A DNA stretch of 64,000 nucleotides from Apoda limacodes (GCA_946406115.1 OX291552.1:9310836-9374835), one strand, 5' to 3'; numbered from the stretch's first letter, positions 21,652 through 32,472 are shown. The notes: a model not told the origin generated them from the sequence alone. Numbers and translations are program-made.

Positions 21652-24574
21652 ATGGACAATAATGACCAAGATGAGGAATTGTTTTACTCCGCTTCAGACA
21701 CTAATTCATCTTTGTACTACATTGTGTCTTCTGACCTTGAATGTTCTACATTACAAACTTTTATTAGAGACAATCTACTTGATATATACTCACAGAATCT
21801 TAATGATTGTCACATTAATGCTCAAAGCATACCAGCGCATTACACAAAACTTCTTAATGCTTTCTCAACTAGCACTAAGCATGCGATACTCAGAGTCTCA
21901 GAGAGCTGGCTCAAACCTAATTTAAAATCTACTGATTATAGTCTGCAGGATTATTTATTATTACTTAATGATCGACTAGGGAAAAGAGGTGGCGGCGTAG
22001 CAATATACTTGCGTAGAGATATCTCATACAAAATTTTAGCCATCTCTACCTCATGTTACACAGGCTCTGCCGAGTATTTGTTTTTAAAAACAAATTTTAA
22101 AGGAGTAGAAGCGGTAACTGGGGGTAGTGTACTGCCCTCCTCACTCCGATAACTTCTCCGATTTGGAAAACATATTAGAATCTGTTGGGTCGGATTATAC
22201 TCTTCACATAGTCCTTGGAGATTTTAACACTGACCTTCTAAAAGACAATGCACAGTTGAATAAACTACTAATACTTTTTAAATCAGTAGACTTTTATGTT
22301 TTACCTTTAGCGCCAACACATCACAATACGGATACTCTGGATTCATTGATCGATCTAATTGCGGTTTCATCAGTAGAGCATGTTCTAAAACAGGGTAAAT
22401 GTTCTGCTCCTGGGTTCTCACGAAATGATATGATTTATGGAGCATACAAAATTAAACCTCCCAAAATTAAGTCAGCTGTGGTATTTTTAAGAAGTTGTGC
22501 TAAACTAAATATTGATGAACTGAATAATGATGCCTGTAATATCGACTTTACACGTTTGCTAGATGCTTCCACAATTGACGAAAAAGTTAGTCTATTAAAT
22601 AGCATTGTGTAAGAGTTATATAATAAACACGCTCCTATAAGAGCAGTTAAAGTCAAACGCGCCCCTGCTCCAAGGATAACTCTTGAAGTTAAATCAGCTA
22701 TGAAACGTAGGGATTGTTATTATAGAAAGTTCAAAAAGTAAAATCTCCTGAAAACTGGGAATTGTTCAGGCTGGCAAGAAATCGGTGTAATCAGATGGTA
22801 AGAGCTGCTAAACGACGCCATATCCATGAAAATGTTCTTAATGCTTTATCAGCTAATATATGGAAGTTTCTTAGGGGTCTTGGTTTATCTAAATTAAAAG
22901 CAAGAGTAGATACTTTTTCATTCTCACCTAATGAATTTAATTTACATTTTACAACAACAGCTTCACTGTCACCGTCAATAAAGGCAAACACTATTCAGCT
23001 CATTACCTCCATACCACCCCTATGTTGTGTTAGTTTCTTATTTTCAGCGGTAACTGATGATGAGATTCGTTCTTTTATTAGATGTAAGTCGGACAATGAT
23101 TACTTTAATATTGGAATCTATTCTCCCAGTGATTCGACACATTATTAATTTTTCCTTTGCAACTGGCACTTATCCTTCAATTTGGCGAAAAGCCTTTGTA
23201 ATACCCTTAGCTAAAGTAACAAACCCAACATTAATAAGTCATTTTAGGCCAATCTCTATTTTACCTTTTCTTTCAAAAATTATAGAAGCCGCAGCTCATA
23301 AGCAAATGACACAGTTCGTTAATAAAAATGATTTACTAAGCTCCTTTCAATCAGGATTTCGGGTGGGACACAGTACCTCTACTGCTTTGCTGAAAGTTAC
23401 AGAAGATATTAGAAATGGCATGGAGAGTGGTTGCTTAACAGTACTGGTATTAATTGATTTTAGTAAAGCTTTTTACACAGTTGATCACGATATTCTCTTG
23501 GGCATACTTTCCTATCAAGGTTTCTCGTCGTCAGCTATTGAATGGACTTCATCTTATCTTAATGATCGTAAACAGGCTGTGAAAATCTTCGTTGAGTCTA
23601 AATCTGATTGACAAGATTTAACTTGTGGCGTACCACAAGGAGGAATACTGTCGCCGCTTCTTTACTCATTTTTTGTAAATCTAATAACGAACGACCTAAG
23701 TAGCTGTTACCATCTTTACGCTGATGATCTTCAGATATATCCCCAGGCTACAGTTGATAACATCAATGATGCAATTAATCAACTTAACCGTGATTTAGAG
23801 CACATAAAACACTGGTCTGAAAGATTTGGTATCATGTAACCATGATAAACCCAAGAAAATTCCAGAGCAGAATCATTGGAGGTACTCGACAATTTCCTAA
23901 ACTTGACCTCAGGGTGATAAATAATCTTTATTATAATAATATCCTAATACCGTTTGAGACTGAAATAAAAAATCTTGGCCTATATGTTGATAGTAATTTA
24001 AATTGGAGGAAGCATATATATAAAATATATATATAACACAGGTTAGTTCTAAAGTCACAGCTATATTACGCGGCTTCTACAGATTTAAACATTTCTTGCC
24101 ATCTTGTACAAAAGCCCAACTTGTGCAGTCTCTAGTGCTACCTTTATTTGACTATGCTGACGTTTGTTAATCCGACATCTCTCAGGAACTTTTGCAAAAA
24201 TTGGGTCGCCTTCAAAATAACTGCATCCGCTTCGTTTTCGGCTTACGCACTACCGTCTACAGCTTAAGTGGCTACCTATTGAACATCGACGAAATGTTAG
24301 CTTACTATGCACTCAGTTTTCCATATTATGCGATCCACGTAGTTCTTCATATTTAAAGTGTAAATTTCAATACTTGAGCGATTCACAAAAAATACATATC
24401 CGCTCGTCTAGCAATTTACGCTTAAAAGTTCCTCGTCATCGTACTAATTACCTTTCAAATTCATTTACTCTCCAGGCTGTTCATCTTTGGAACTCGCTTC
24501 TTGAGGACATTAAAAAGGCTCCTAACAAAAACGTATTTAAAAGTTTAGCCCGAAACCATTATAGCGAAATATGA
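21652..24574 (+). pseudogene. LINE B polyprotein pseudogene (endonuclease-RT)
   Basis: The frame opens at ATG 21652 (MDNNDQDEEL) and gives the endonuclease N-part (HINAQSIPAHY, SESWLKPN, GKRGGGVAIYLRRD). A frameshift near 22100-22150 moves to the frame with YCPPHSD and GDFNTDLL. There are stops at 22610 and about 22740, another frame change near 23057-23148, TGA at 23609-23611 just before CGVPQGGILSP, and TAA at 23837-23839. RT blocks are FRPISILPFLSK, QSGFRVGHSTSTALLK, FSKAFYTVDHDIL (Tyr replaces the usual catalytic Asp of AFD) and YADD at 23717-23728. The C-terminal domain is read at 23842-24574, ending NHYSEI. KAFDTVDH-type spelling fits CR1/L2-like LINEs. The lesions show an old dead copy. 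Confidence 0.88.
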
Positions 24575-24925
24575 CTTGCTGTGCTGTCTTGGTTATTATT
24601 GGTATCGTTTTCAATATATTATTGATAATTTGTGTAACAATTCTATAAGTAATTTAATGTTTGTAATAGTTTTGTTTGTATATTTATTTGTCTTTGTATT
24701 TATATTTTATATCTATATGAATATCTATATGTATATATGTGTAAATGTATACTTATATGTTTCTATGTTAATTGTTTATTGTATAATTTTATTGTATTTC
24801 ATAATTGACCTTTCCAATGTTGCACCACCATTTGTATTTATTTTTATCCATGGTTGACTGGCAGAAAATGCTCTTTGGCATTAAGTTCACCATTTGTACA
24901 AGTGTGCAATAAAGTTGTTAAATAA
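21652..24925 (+). mobile_element. LINE B: broken CR1-like non-LTR retrotransposon
   Basis: An endonuclease and reverse transcriptase are read across several frames, followed by an AT-rich 3' UTR ending TGTGCAATAAAGTTGTTAAATAAATAAA (a poly(A)-signal-like end, quoted here only as CAATAAAG and TTAAATAAATAAA). I see HINAQSIPAHY, GDFNTDLL, FRPISILPFLSK, KAFYTVDHDIL, CGVPQGGILSP and YADD in the correct order. Copy length is close to complete but it is inactive. Confidence 0.88.
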
Positions 24926-26570
24926 ATAAAGTAGGCGAAAACTAGGAAAGGATTTTGCAAAATTAATCCCCAAATATAATAATAATAATAATAATACAAT
25001 TTAAGGTTGGAAGTCCGTCTTTTTTTAAATTTTTTTTTTTTACTTTTTTTTATTTTATACTTTTTAGTGATAATTTAATTGATTGTTAATAGTTTATTGC
25101 CCAAGTTTTATTAGTTGGGTGATGAGAACTTGGAGAACGATATTATCTTTAATATAAACTAGTAATTAAATTTTCACTTAATTTTTCACGTTCCACCCTA
25201 ACGTCTACCTTCAGGTGCACTTCCTGCATATGCCAAGAGGTGGTAACATCAAAATGAATATCAAATTCATGATCTGTGACCCTAAAAACCCCCGGATACC
25301 CATTTTGAAGATTTTTAATTTTTCACCTTCACCTCTAGGTTGTACCCCTGGTACAACTCTGGGAGGGGGTTGTTGGTCAAAGTAACTGTGGAATATTGTA
25401 TTGTCATCCGAGCTTAGTAAGTATGCAAAATCTCATCGAAGGGTGATAACAGAAAATATGTTTAATTAAGCTTGCAAGATTCCACCACAAGATGGAAGGA
25501 AAAATGAAAAAGGAAGCATTGTGAGTTAAATAAAAGCAAGTAAAAACCAATATACTTCCAAGTGAAAATGAATATACCAATATGAATTCAAACATTTGTT
25601 GCGTATACTTTTTTAATAACTAATTAACTTTTTGACCTTGTATTACTAATTGCATTCATCTCGAGATTTTCTAAAAAAAAAAATTGTAGGACAAAGAAAA
25701 ATACTATGCAGTTTGGTTTTAATTCATAAGTATTTTTAAACAATTAATTTGTGTAGCGCCGTCCCTGTGTTCCCAGTGCACTAATGATTAGGGACAAGCG
25801 GCACAATTAAACAGTTCGCGTCAATCGGCCTCGTCCGATGTCACAAACGCTATTTGTGTCACCGAATACGCTACCAACGAAATCCTTAGGATATTTTGAG
25901 AAAAGTTTTTCGCATAAGTTTTGGATTGGAGTCTTTTTGCCACCGATTTTTGAAATGTTGAAGATAACTAAGTGCTTTTTTAATATTATTTTTCTATTGA
26001 AAAGTGTTAAGTTAATTTTTCAGTTTTATGTGTTTATGTATATATAAATATATATATTTGTGTTTGTTTTATAATGTTTAGTGAATTTCATTTCTCCAGT
26101 AAATTGCTAGAGTTGTTGACAAGAGGTAGGTTAAACTAATTTAGTTTTATAGTATCTAGGTTTAATATATACCTCTACTTTAGAGTAATATTTATTGCTA
26201 TAAATGTGGCCAACATTGTTTGTTATTATTAAATTGACTGTTATATATAACATGATTTTAAGTGTTTTTAATTCAAAATAAAAGGATTTCGGAATATGCA
26301 AACAAATCCCGTTGATATAAGATTGTCCCCTACTTGCGGCTAAACCCTATAAAGTTTGAAGTTTATAACTATAGTTTGAGTAAAAAAGCTATACTCACAG
26401 GTGTTCCAAATTTCAAGTCGACAGAATTTGTAGTTAGTTAGTAAAAAAACAACTGAAAAAACAGACAGAGACAAGTCTCGCCATGAGGACTTTTTTTGCT
26501 ACACTTAAACCCGCAATGGATAGATAATATTAGCTCATCCAGCGACATGCCAGCCCACTGTATGGCATGT
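24926..26570. other. No gene recognised; one weak repeat
   Basis: 25195-25385 (TGACCCTAAAAACCCCCGG, CTGGGAGGGGGTTGTTGG) looks like a dispersed non-coding repeat, but I have no partner. The (AAT)n at 24980-24997 and T-rich runs are simple sequence. The rest is anonymous. Confidence 0.4.
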
Positions 26571-26576
26571 CATTTA

Positions 26577-26620
26577 AATGTCGTGCTTGGTCAGTACTTG
26601 GATAGGTGACCGCTTAGCGG
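26577..26620 (+). ncRNA. 5S rRNA-derived fragment (not a functional 5S gene)
   Basis: GTCGTGCTTGGTCAGTACTTGG then ATAGGTGACCGCTTAGCGG (in pieces) matches the 3' half of the 5S rRNA internal promoter region, GGTCAGTACTTAGATGGG and TGACCGCTTGGG. Only about 44 bp are alike. It is SINE-like debris. Confidence 0.7.
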
Positions 26621-26645
26621 CTCACTTTTTGTTTCTTTTTTTTAC

Positions 26646-26667
26646 GTAAATTTACATGTAAATTTAC
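26646..26667. repeat. Perfect 22-bp palindrome
   Basis: GTAAATTTACA followed by its exact reverse complement, with no spacer. AT-rich. It lies between two 5S-derived segments. Confidence 0.9.
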
Positions 26668-26871
26668 ATTATTAACATAAGTCAAGTGTAAGTCGGACTA
26701 GCGCACCGTGAGTTACGTCCACGATTTACGGAATATACGAATACAAACAAAAACAAAAAGTGTGCCACAATAGTTGCTTTATCGTGATAACAGTAACACA
26801 TACTTGCTTCAATCTTGCAGCTATAGTGTGTGTTGCATGTTAGCTCTAACTAAAGTATAACAACAAATAAT

Positions 26872-27079
26872 AAAAACTGGTTAAGTGTGAGACGGGCCCG
26901 AGTCATCTACCCATTTGTTTGTTGGATACGATATTCAAAGTTAAGCTACGTCGGGCTTTATCAGTACTTGGTTGGGCGACCGCTTAGCGGCACCCGTTTT
27001 TTTGTTTGTGTTTGTAAATTACGTAAATGGTGGTAGGTACGGAACCCCCAGTGCGCGAGTCCAACTCGCACTTGGCCGA
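26872..27079 (+). mobile_element. 5S-containing element with GGCCAAGTG-type ends, copy 1
   Basis: The left end ACTGGTTAAGTGTGAGACGG and right end CCAACTCGCACTTGGCC are inverted versions of each other. Inside, 26932-26990 reads TTCAAAGTTAAGC, TACGTCGGGC, TCAGTACTTGGTTGGG, CGACCGCTTAGCGG, which is 5S rRNA. The right 75 bp match family B at 3270-3350. It probably drew on the 5S type-1 Pol III internal promoter. Confidence 0.8.
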
Positions 27080-27153
27080 TTTTTTTAATTATGTTCGATT
27101 AACTATTTATATAGATTATGATTTATTTTTAAACTATCATGTCTTTGTTTCAG

Positions 27154-27195
27154 GAAATAATTTGCGGGACAGCATCGACCTCGCCCTAAGTAATG
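27154..27195 (+). other. Candidate 42-bp exon
   Basis: The acceptor CTTTGTTTCAG precedes and the donor G|GTAAGAAA follows. With phase 1 at both ends the frame is open: NNLRDSIDLALSN. Its GC content is well above the flanking introns. Exon-like by sequence alone. It could be chance or part of a repeat. Confidence 0.3.
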
Positions 27196-28031
27196 GTAAG
27201 AAACAATGTTGACAAGTAGGTATGCATGTTTTATTTAGATAATATTCGTTAAACGGTGCGCGTTAATTATAGAAGACACTGGGTGCGAAATAGGCTAAAA
27301 AGCCAATTCTGTAATACTAACGATGATGGTAAGTAAAAATACTAAAAATTAATTATAATTTATATTAAATTACAATGAGACGATTTTTTTCCATACTTCA
27401 AAAACGTTCTTTACCGAAATTACTACATTATGACTATTCCAGTATTTCCCAAAATCTACTTTTGAATGGGATGGACAAATTTTACGGCGGCACAAAAACC
27501 AAATCCAAATAGAACAATAAATTAAATCAATAAATGACCGAGTAGATTTTTCTAGAAGATTGTTATAAAATGAGTTAATAGAGGTTTTCAAGGGCGATTA
27601 CCTTTTTGTATGCCTCTTTGTTATTGTAGGTAAGAAAAATTTGAACCCAATAATAATTACGCACGCACACTTTTATATTTCATTCATAATTTACGTTTAC
27701 GTTGCGATGCGACGCGATGCAGTGAGGACACTACGCAAGAGAGCAGCCAGTGTGAGACGAAATAATAAATTATGACTCTTTCGCGACTTTTTCACTGCGT
27801 TGCATCTTGGGTTCAAAGTCCATTAAGGTTAGGTTGATGTGTCGCTTACTGTACATTTTTGTAATTTTCAGAAACAATTTAAAACTAGCAAAAAATTACA
27901 GTATTAAATTATCTAGAAATAGTAAACCAATAATTTCCGCAATATCAAAACTGTGTAGGATTTATGTGATTCCTGATATTGGAATTACAAAAAAAACTGC
28001 TTGTATGCTAAAAAGATATCAATTATGAACT
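27196..28031. other. No gene recognised
   Basis: AT-rich apart from a GC-richer patch at 27690-27760 with repeated GCGATGC/GCGACGC words. Confidence 0.45.
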
Positions 28032-28400
28032 AAAAAAAAACGAGTTGCACTCCGGGAGTGCCGGCAGAAGTGAAAACCTTTACACACGATTCGCGCTTAA
28101 CACTCAAATATGTCACAAGACATGTCTTTGACATTGTCAAGAAATAATAATGTTTGTTTATTTACTTTTTTGACGTAGTATATTTGACATCGCAATCTGT
28201 CATAGAATTAAAATTCCATATCCAACCTCCCTGTACTACTCATAATCGCGAATACTAAAAATTAAAATTATAATAGGCGTGGCATTACGGTTTCCGTCTT
28301 ACGAATTTCCACGATTAGGACACGTGACCTGACGCGAGTTTATCATTTTTTACCCATACCAAAAAAAGTGCACAACGCCGCTAAAGAAGTTTTCACTTCA
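28032..28400 (+). repeat. Family E repeat, best copy (369 bp)
   Basis: It opens AAAAAAAACGAGTTGCACTC, then GGGAGTGCCGGCAGAAG and TGAAAAC, and closes GTGCACAACGCCGC, TAAAGAAGTTTTCACTTC. Near both ends AGAAGTGAAAAC and GTTTTCACTTC are inverted copies. No coding capacity. Small ORFs beginning MHNAAKEVFT arise from its end here and at 51329-51595. Other copies: 12163, 46919, 48499, 51436 and 51566. Confidence 0.8.
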
Positions 28401-28849
28401 AAAAAGTCAATTGTCTATTTTGTGAAAATGAATTCCACCTATCGCATATTTTTGACATATTTCTACTATACTGTTAGGGATAACCCATGTAATAACTCCG
28501 TGGTTGAATATAACTACTTACCTCTTTCAACATATAATAAGGACAAACCACAAAGTTGTGTTCCATTTATATTACACATTTTAAATTAATGCAAGTCGAA
28601 AATAATTTTATTTTGCTTCAGCGCGTCTATCGCTCGATATCGTACCTACATATGGCCATTTGTTGTGTTTATAGGCAACTATAGTTGTGTGGGTGTGTAC
28701 CCTCCCCGCCAAAAACGTTTGAAACGGATTTCATACAGTTGCTAAATCATTTCGCAACTGTCAAAACAGAAAATGATAAATTTATATGAGAATTTTGATA
28801 TTTTTGTACGCAAAACCATAATCAGTTTAAAAGTGTAAAGTATATATAT
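28401..28849. other. Nothing recognised
   Basis: AT-rich. An ORF at 28368-28589 starts in the end of family E and has no domain. Confidence 0.45.
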
Positions 28850-29012
28850 ATATTTTATATATTTGTAAATACATACATAGTATTCATAGAAAACACCCAG
28901 ACTCAAGACAAACACAAATCTTTATCACACGAATGTTTGTTCCGTGCGGAAATCGAACCCACGCTTCTCGGTTGAGTAGGCAGGTCTTTACTCACTGAGC
29001 CTCAGAGCCGCT
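28850..29012 (-). mobile_element. tRNA-derived SINE
   Basis: The minus strand has box A-like GGCTCAGTGAGT and box B GGGTTCGATTTCCGC, correctly spaced for a tRNA head, then ACAAACATTCGTGTGAT, GTCTTGAGTCTGGGTG and an AT-rich tail. The element at 50475-50600 has the same body. The cloverleaf is not intact, so it is not a tRNA gene. Confidence 0.75.
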
Positions 29013-29164
29013 GAACATTAAACTAATTGTGGCATACAATCTAATATTAAAGCTTGTGAAAATTTTTTTTTTAGCTGATACTAGAACTAGGGACCTACAG
29101 ACTATCATACAGCTGACAGCAATTATATAAATATATAACAAGAATATACGTAAACATTTTTTTT

Positions 29165-29435
29165 TACATACAAGCTTTCATCAGACCCAGGTTATCGTTT
29201 AAAATCAAAATACTTGGCCAGACAAATCAAACAAGCCAAAACTCGATGGGGAAACGTCGTTTTGTTACAGAGGTCCTATGGCCACCTTCCGGCTTCATCA
29301 TCAGACCAGCTCTATGACATCATTATATTGCATTGTCATCCGATTTACGTGTGTTTGCAAAATTTCAACTCAATCGAATACTTACAAGATTTGATTACAG
29401 ATAACGGGACAGATGAAACTAAATAAAAGCTTATA
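29165..29435 (+). repeat. Family F repeat
   Basis: The blocks GTTACAGAGGTCCTATGGCC, ACCAGCTCTATGACATC, ATTATATTGCATTG, CCGATTTACGTGTGT and ATAACGGGACAGATGAAAC are nearly the same as in 49405-49700. Confidence 0.75.
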
Positions 29436-29765
29436 ACAGAGTATAAACAGACTGACTAACTGGCTTATATATCAATGCACAGTCCATACTAATACTAGGT
29501 CTAGGAACTTGAAATTTCCCAGAGGTACCTGTTATAGCTTAGTCGAGCGCTGATAAAGGATTTTGCAAAATTCATCCCCTAAGGGGGTTAAATGGGGCTT
29601 TGAATTTAGTATGGAATTGAAGCTTAATGTTGTGTATCTAAAAATTGACCTTGTTTAACCATTTTTGGAAAATTATACACATGGGGGTAGAATAGGTATT
29701 GCATATTTATATAAAATTTCCAATGTTATTGTAGGTCAAGCCATAAACAGTTAAAAGGTTTCTTT
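29436..29765. repeat. 'CCCCTAAGGGGG' type repeat fragment
   Basis: TTCATCCCCTAAGGGGG (29570) with AGGTACCTGTTATAGC upstream matches the general form of the 42.5 kb and 62.1-62.5 kb repeats. Boundaries are uncertain. Confidence 0.5.
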
Positions 29766-30168
29766 TTTAGGGTTCTGCGTACACAAAGCGTACAAAACGG
29801 GACCCTATTACTAAGACTTCGCTGTCCGTCGGTCGGTCCGGATGACACCAAACTGTATCTCATGAACTGTGATAGACAGTTAAATTTTACGCAGAAGATG
29901 TATTTTTATTGCCGCTTTAACAACAAGTACTTAAAAACAGAATAAAATAAATATTTAAAGGGGCTCCCATACAACAAACGTGAACGTGAAACGTGAACAG
30001 GTAGACGCTTAACATATCCACAGAATATTAAGTTCTATATTCACTTAAAGAAGAAATTATTAAACTAAAATATAACAAATATTTAAGGGAGGCTCCCATA
30101 CAACAAACATGATTTAAGATAGTGGTACGGAACCCTTTGTGCGCGAGTCCGACTCGCACTTGGCCGGT
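29766..30168 (-). repeat. Family B repeat
   Basis: From TTTAGGGTTCTGCGTAC through ACGGGACCCTATTACTAAG and CTCCCATACAACAAACG to CCGACTCGCACTTGGCCGG. The CTCCCATACAACAAAC block occurs twice (29968, 30091), so the copy has an internal duplication. Confidence 0.8.
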
Positions 30169-30170
30169 TG

Positions 30171-30796
30171 TTAGGGTTCTAAACCTCAAAAGGAAAAAAG
30201 GAACCCTTATAGGATCACTTTGTTGTCGGTCTGTCAGTCAAGACCCTTTTTAAGAACGCGTGAAGATATCAAGTTGAAATCAATTCAAATACTAAGGTTT
30301 ACGGTCCCTTAGAGCTGTAAAAAAATCAATCTTCTATGTTAACGCAATAAAAAATACGGCCAGTTTTGACGCATATTTAGGAATTCAGTTATAAATACAT
30401 CAAAACCTGTGGGGTACTTCCTGCTGTCCTAGAATCATGAAATTGGACACGAATCAAGGTCTTACTTCGTAAATACAGAAATAAATCCGAATTTTGTTAA
30501 TTTGTAGTTATAACTAGTTCGTCTGTCAAGACCCGTTTACTCAAGAACGCGTGGACGTATCAAGTTTAAAATTAATATCAAGTAGCAAAGTTTACGGTCA
30601 TTTAATGTTGTAAAAAATACGGTAATTTTTATCGCATATTGTGACACAAATAAATCAAAAACTATAGGTACTACTACTATAGGTAATTCCTGTTGACCTA
30701 GAAGACGTGATCTCATGATGGAAGAGCTATCTACATATAATAAGTATGTACGGAACCCTCGGTGTGCGAGCAAGACTCGCAATTGGCCGGTTTTTC
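30171..30796 (-). repeat. Family B2 repeat, head-to-tail with the previous element
   Basis: It starts TTAGGGTTCTAAACCTC two bases after the previous copy and ends CAAGACTCGCAATTGGCCGG. The internal blocks GTCAAGACCC and AAGAACGCGTG occur twice (30237, 30532), so it is internally duplicated. Confidence 0.75.
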
Positions 30797-30939
30797 TTTC
30801 ACAAGCAGACAAATAAAATAGTACGTACTAATAGAAAGGTATAATGATATGGTAATAATGTTTAATGTAAATATGCGGGGAATGGTTATGGCGATGATGG
30901 CGAGTTACGCTGCATTTCCTTTATTTCTCAGTTATTCAG

Positions 30940-31012
30940 AGCTGCCCACAGCTCTGGGCCGGCGACATCACAATGAGAACCTTTCACCCACTTGCTGTCC
31001 ACTACCTGCTAG
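30940..31012 (+). pseudogene. Candidate decayed exon copy ('a')
   Basis: Preceded by CTTTATTTCTCAGTTATTCAG. It reads AGCTGCCCACAGCTCTGGG ... ACTACCTGCTAG followed by GTCTGATC. It is a close relative of 32407-32472, but 7 bp longer, so the shared frame is broken. Confidence 0.3.
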
Positions 31013-31360
31013 GTCTGATCGCGTAAATAAATTACATTTTGCACTTTACTTTTACTTGTGTAGGAATATTATCTGCAATTTTATTTGCTTTGACGGTAGC
31101 AGAATTTGATAAAAAAGTACTTTATTTTACTTATTATAATGATAAAATGCGTTGATTTAAAATTAATTAATAACTTACATTAGGGACTAGGGATTATATA
31201 TTCTTATATATCTCTTTTCAGTTTCTTCTGTCTTCGGTTTAATTATTTGTAAAGTTTTTATAAGATAATACAACGCGCTATGAATTTTTTTTAACTATGT
31301 TTTTTTCATGGTTTTCCTAGTGATATTATTAGTTTATTTGTCGCTGTCAGGTTAAAAAAA

Positions 31361-32135
31361 ACCGGTCAAGTTCAAGTCGGACTTGCGCACCTAAGGTTCC
31401 GTAAAAGGTAAACTGTATTGAGGGACAAACTAAACGGTGCCGTTGGACAACTGTTATCCCAATACATTGACATAGGTCACGGTTAGTTTACCAACTGCAA
31501 ATAAGTTTAAGGCGGCACAGAATCGCACGCTGTGGAAAAAGTTAGGTGAGGCCTATGTCCAGCAGTGGATATCAAGGGGCTGATATGATGACGATGAAAT
31601 AAGTTTATAATCGCAAAAAAAAATTTTTTTTTTGATCTTGCAAGAAATTTGCAAATTTCATGATTTTAGGTCAGTGGGAAGTACGCCATAGGTTTTGATT
31701 TATTTGTGTTACAATATGCGATAAAAATAACCGTATTCTGGGCATATTTTATTATAGCATTGACTTAGAAACTTGATATATTATATTTTTGTGTGACCGT
31801 AGACTTTGTATTCGATATTAATTTCAACATCTCGTCCACGCATTCTTGTCAGACAAACAGAAAATTTATTGTATTATAACTACAAATTACCAAGTTTGGA
31901 ACTTTTTCCTATAACTGTAATGTAAGTCCTAAATTTGTGTAAAATTTCATGATTGTAGGTCTACGGGAAGTACCCCATTGTTTTTGATTTATTTGTGAAT
32001 GTCAAAATATGCGACAAAAATGCCCGTATACCGGCCGTATTTTTTCATTGCGTTGACTTGAAGCAGACAGACAGACAGAAAATAAAGTGATCCTACAAGG
32101 GTTTCTTTTTTTCCTTTTGAGGTACGGAACCTAAA
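31361..32135 (+). repeat. Family B2 repeat carrying an insertion
   Basis: ACCGGTCAAGTTCAAGTCGG to TTGAGGTACGGAACC. It parallels 18481-19263 block for block, apart from an extra 98 bp at 31510-31607 (insert plus duplicated target). Confidence 0.8.
31510..31596 (+). mobile_element. Short RTE-type 3' tail insertion with 11-bp target duplication
   Basis: AATAAGTTTA-type target AAATAAGTTTA is present at 31499-31509 and again at 31597-31607. The insert contains GGTGAGGCCTATGTCCAGC, AGTGGATATC and a GATATGATGACGATGA tail, which I associate with the 3' end of lepidopteran RTE-like LINEs. The empty site is seen in the related copy near 18630. Confidence 0.85.
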
Positions 32136-32406
32136 AAAAACAAATGTGATCCACCACGTACAATCCTGAGCCATGCGCAATTCTGTATAAACACTATCTG
32201 ATTTAGATTTGCCGTGATTATTCGATGACAATTTTTTTTTTATAAAATTTATAGTTACTTAAAGTTTACGGGTTTTGGTTATAGATTTTAGTCGGTAGAA
32301 TGTAGTATTTGCTAAATATAATTTATCATTCGACACATGTTTTAAAATTTAGAAATTAAAATCATCTAATAAAAATCGATTTTAATATTTATAATTTGTT
32401 GTTCAG

Positions 32407-32472
32407 AGCTGCCCACCGCCCTGGGCGACACAATGAGTACCTTTTACCCACTTGCTGTCCACTACCTGATAG
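32407..32472 (+). other. Candidate 66-bp exon ('b')
   Basis: Acceptor TTTGTTGTTCAG, exon AGCTGCCCACCGCCCTGGG to CTACCTGATAG, then GTATTG. Phase 1 at both ends, open as LPTALGDTMSTFYPLAVHY. If not spliced at the donor, the frame stops at TAA 32481. Its phase is compatible with the candidate exon at 27154-27195. No gene family recognised. Confidence 0.3.

Noticed and set aside
28368..28589. 73-codon ORF starting MHNAAKEVFT
   Set aside because: It is read from the end of family E. The same words appear at 51329-51595 for the same reason.
28944..29012. Functional tRNA gene (minus)
   Set aside because: Boxes A and B are present, but the acceptor stem does not pair and a SINE body follows.
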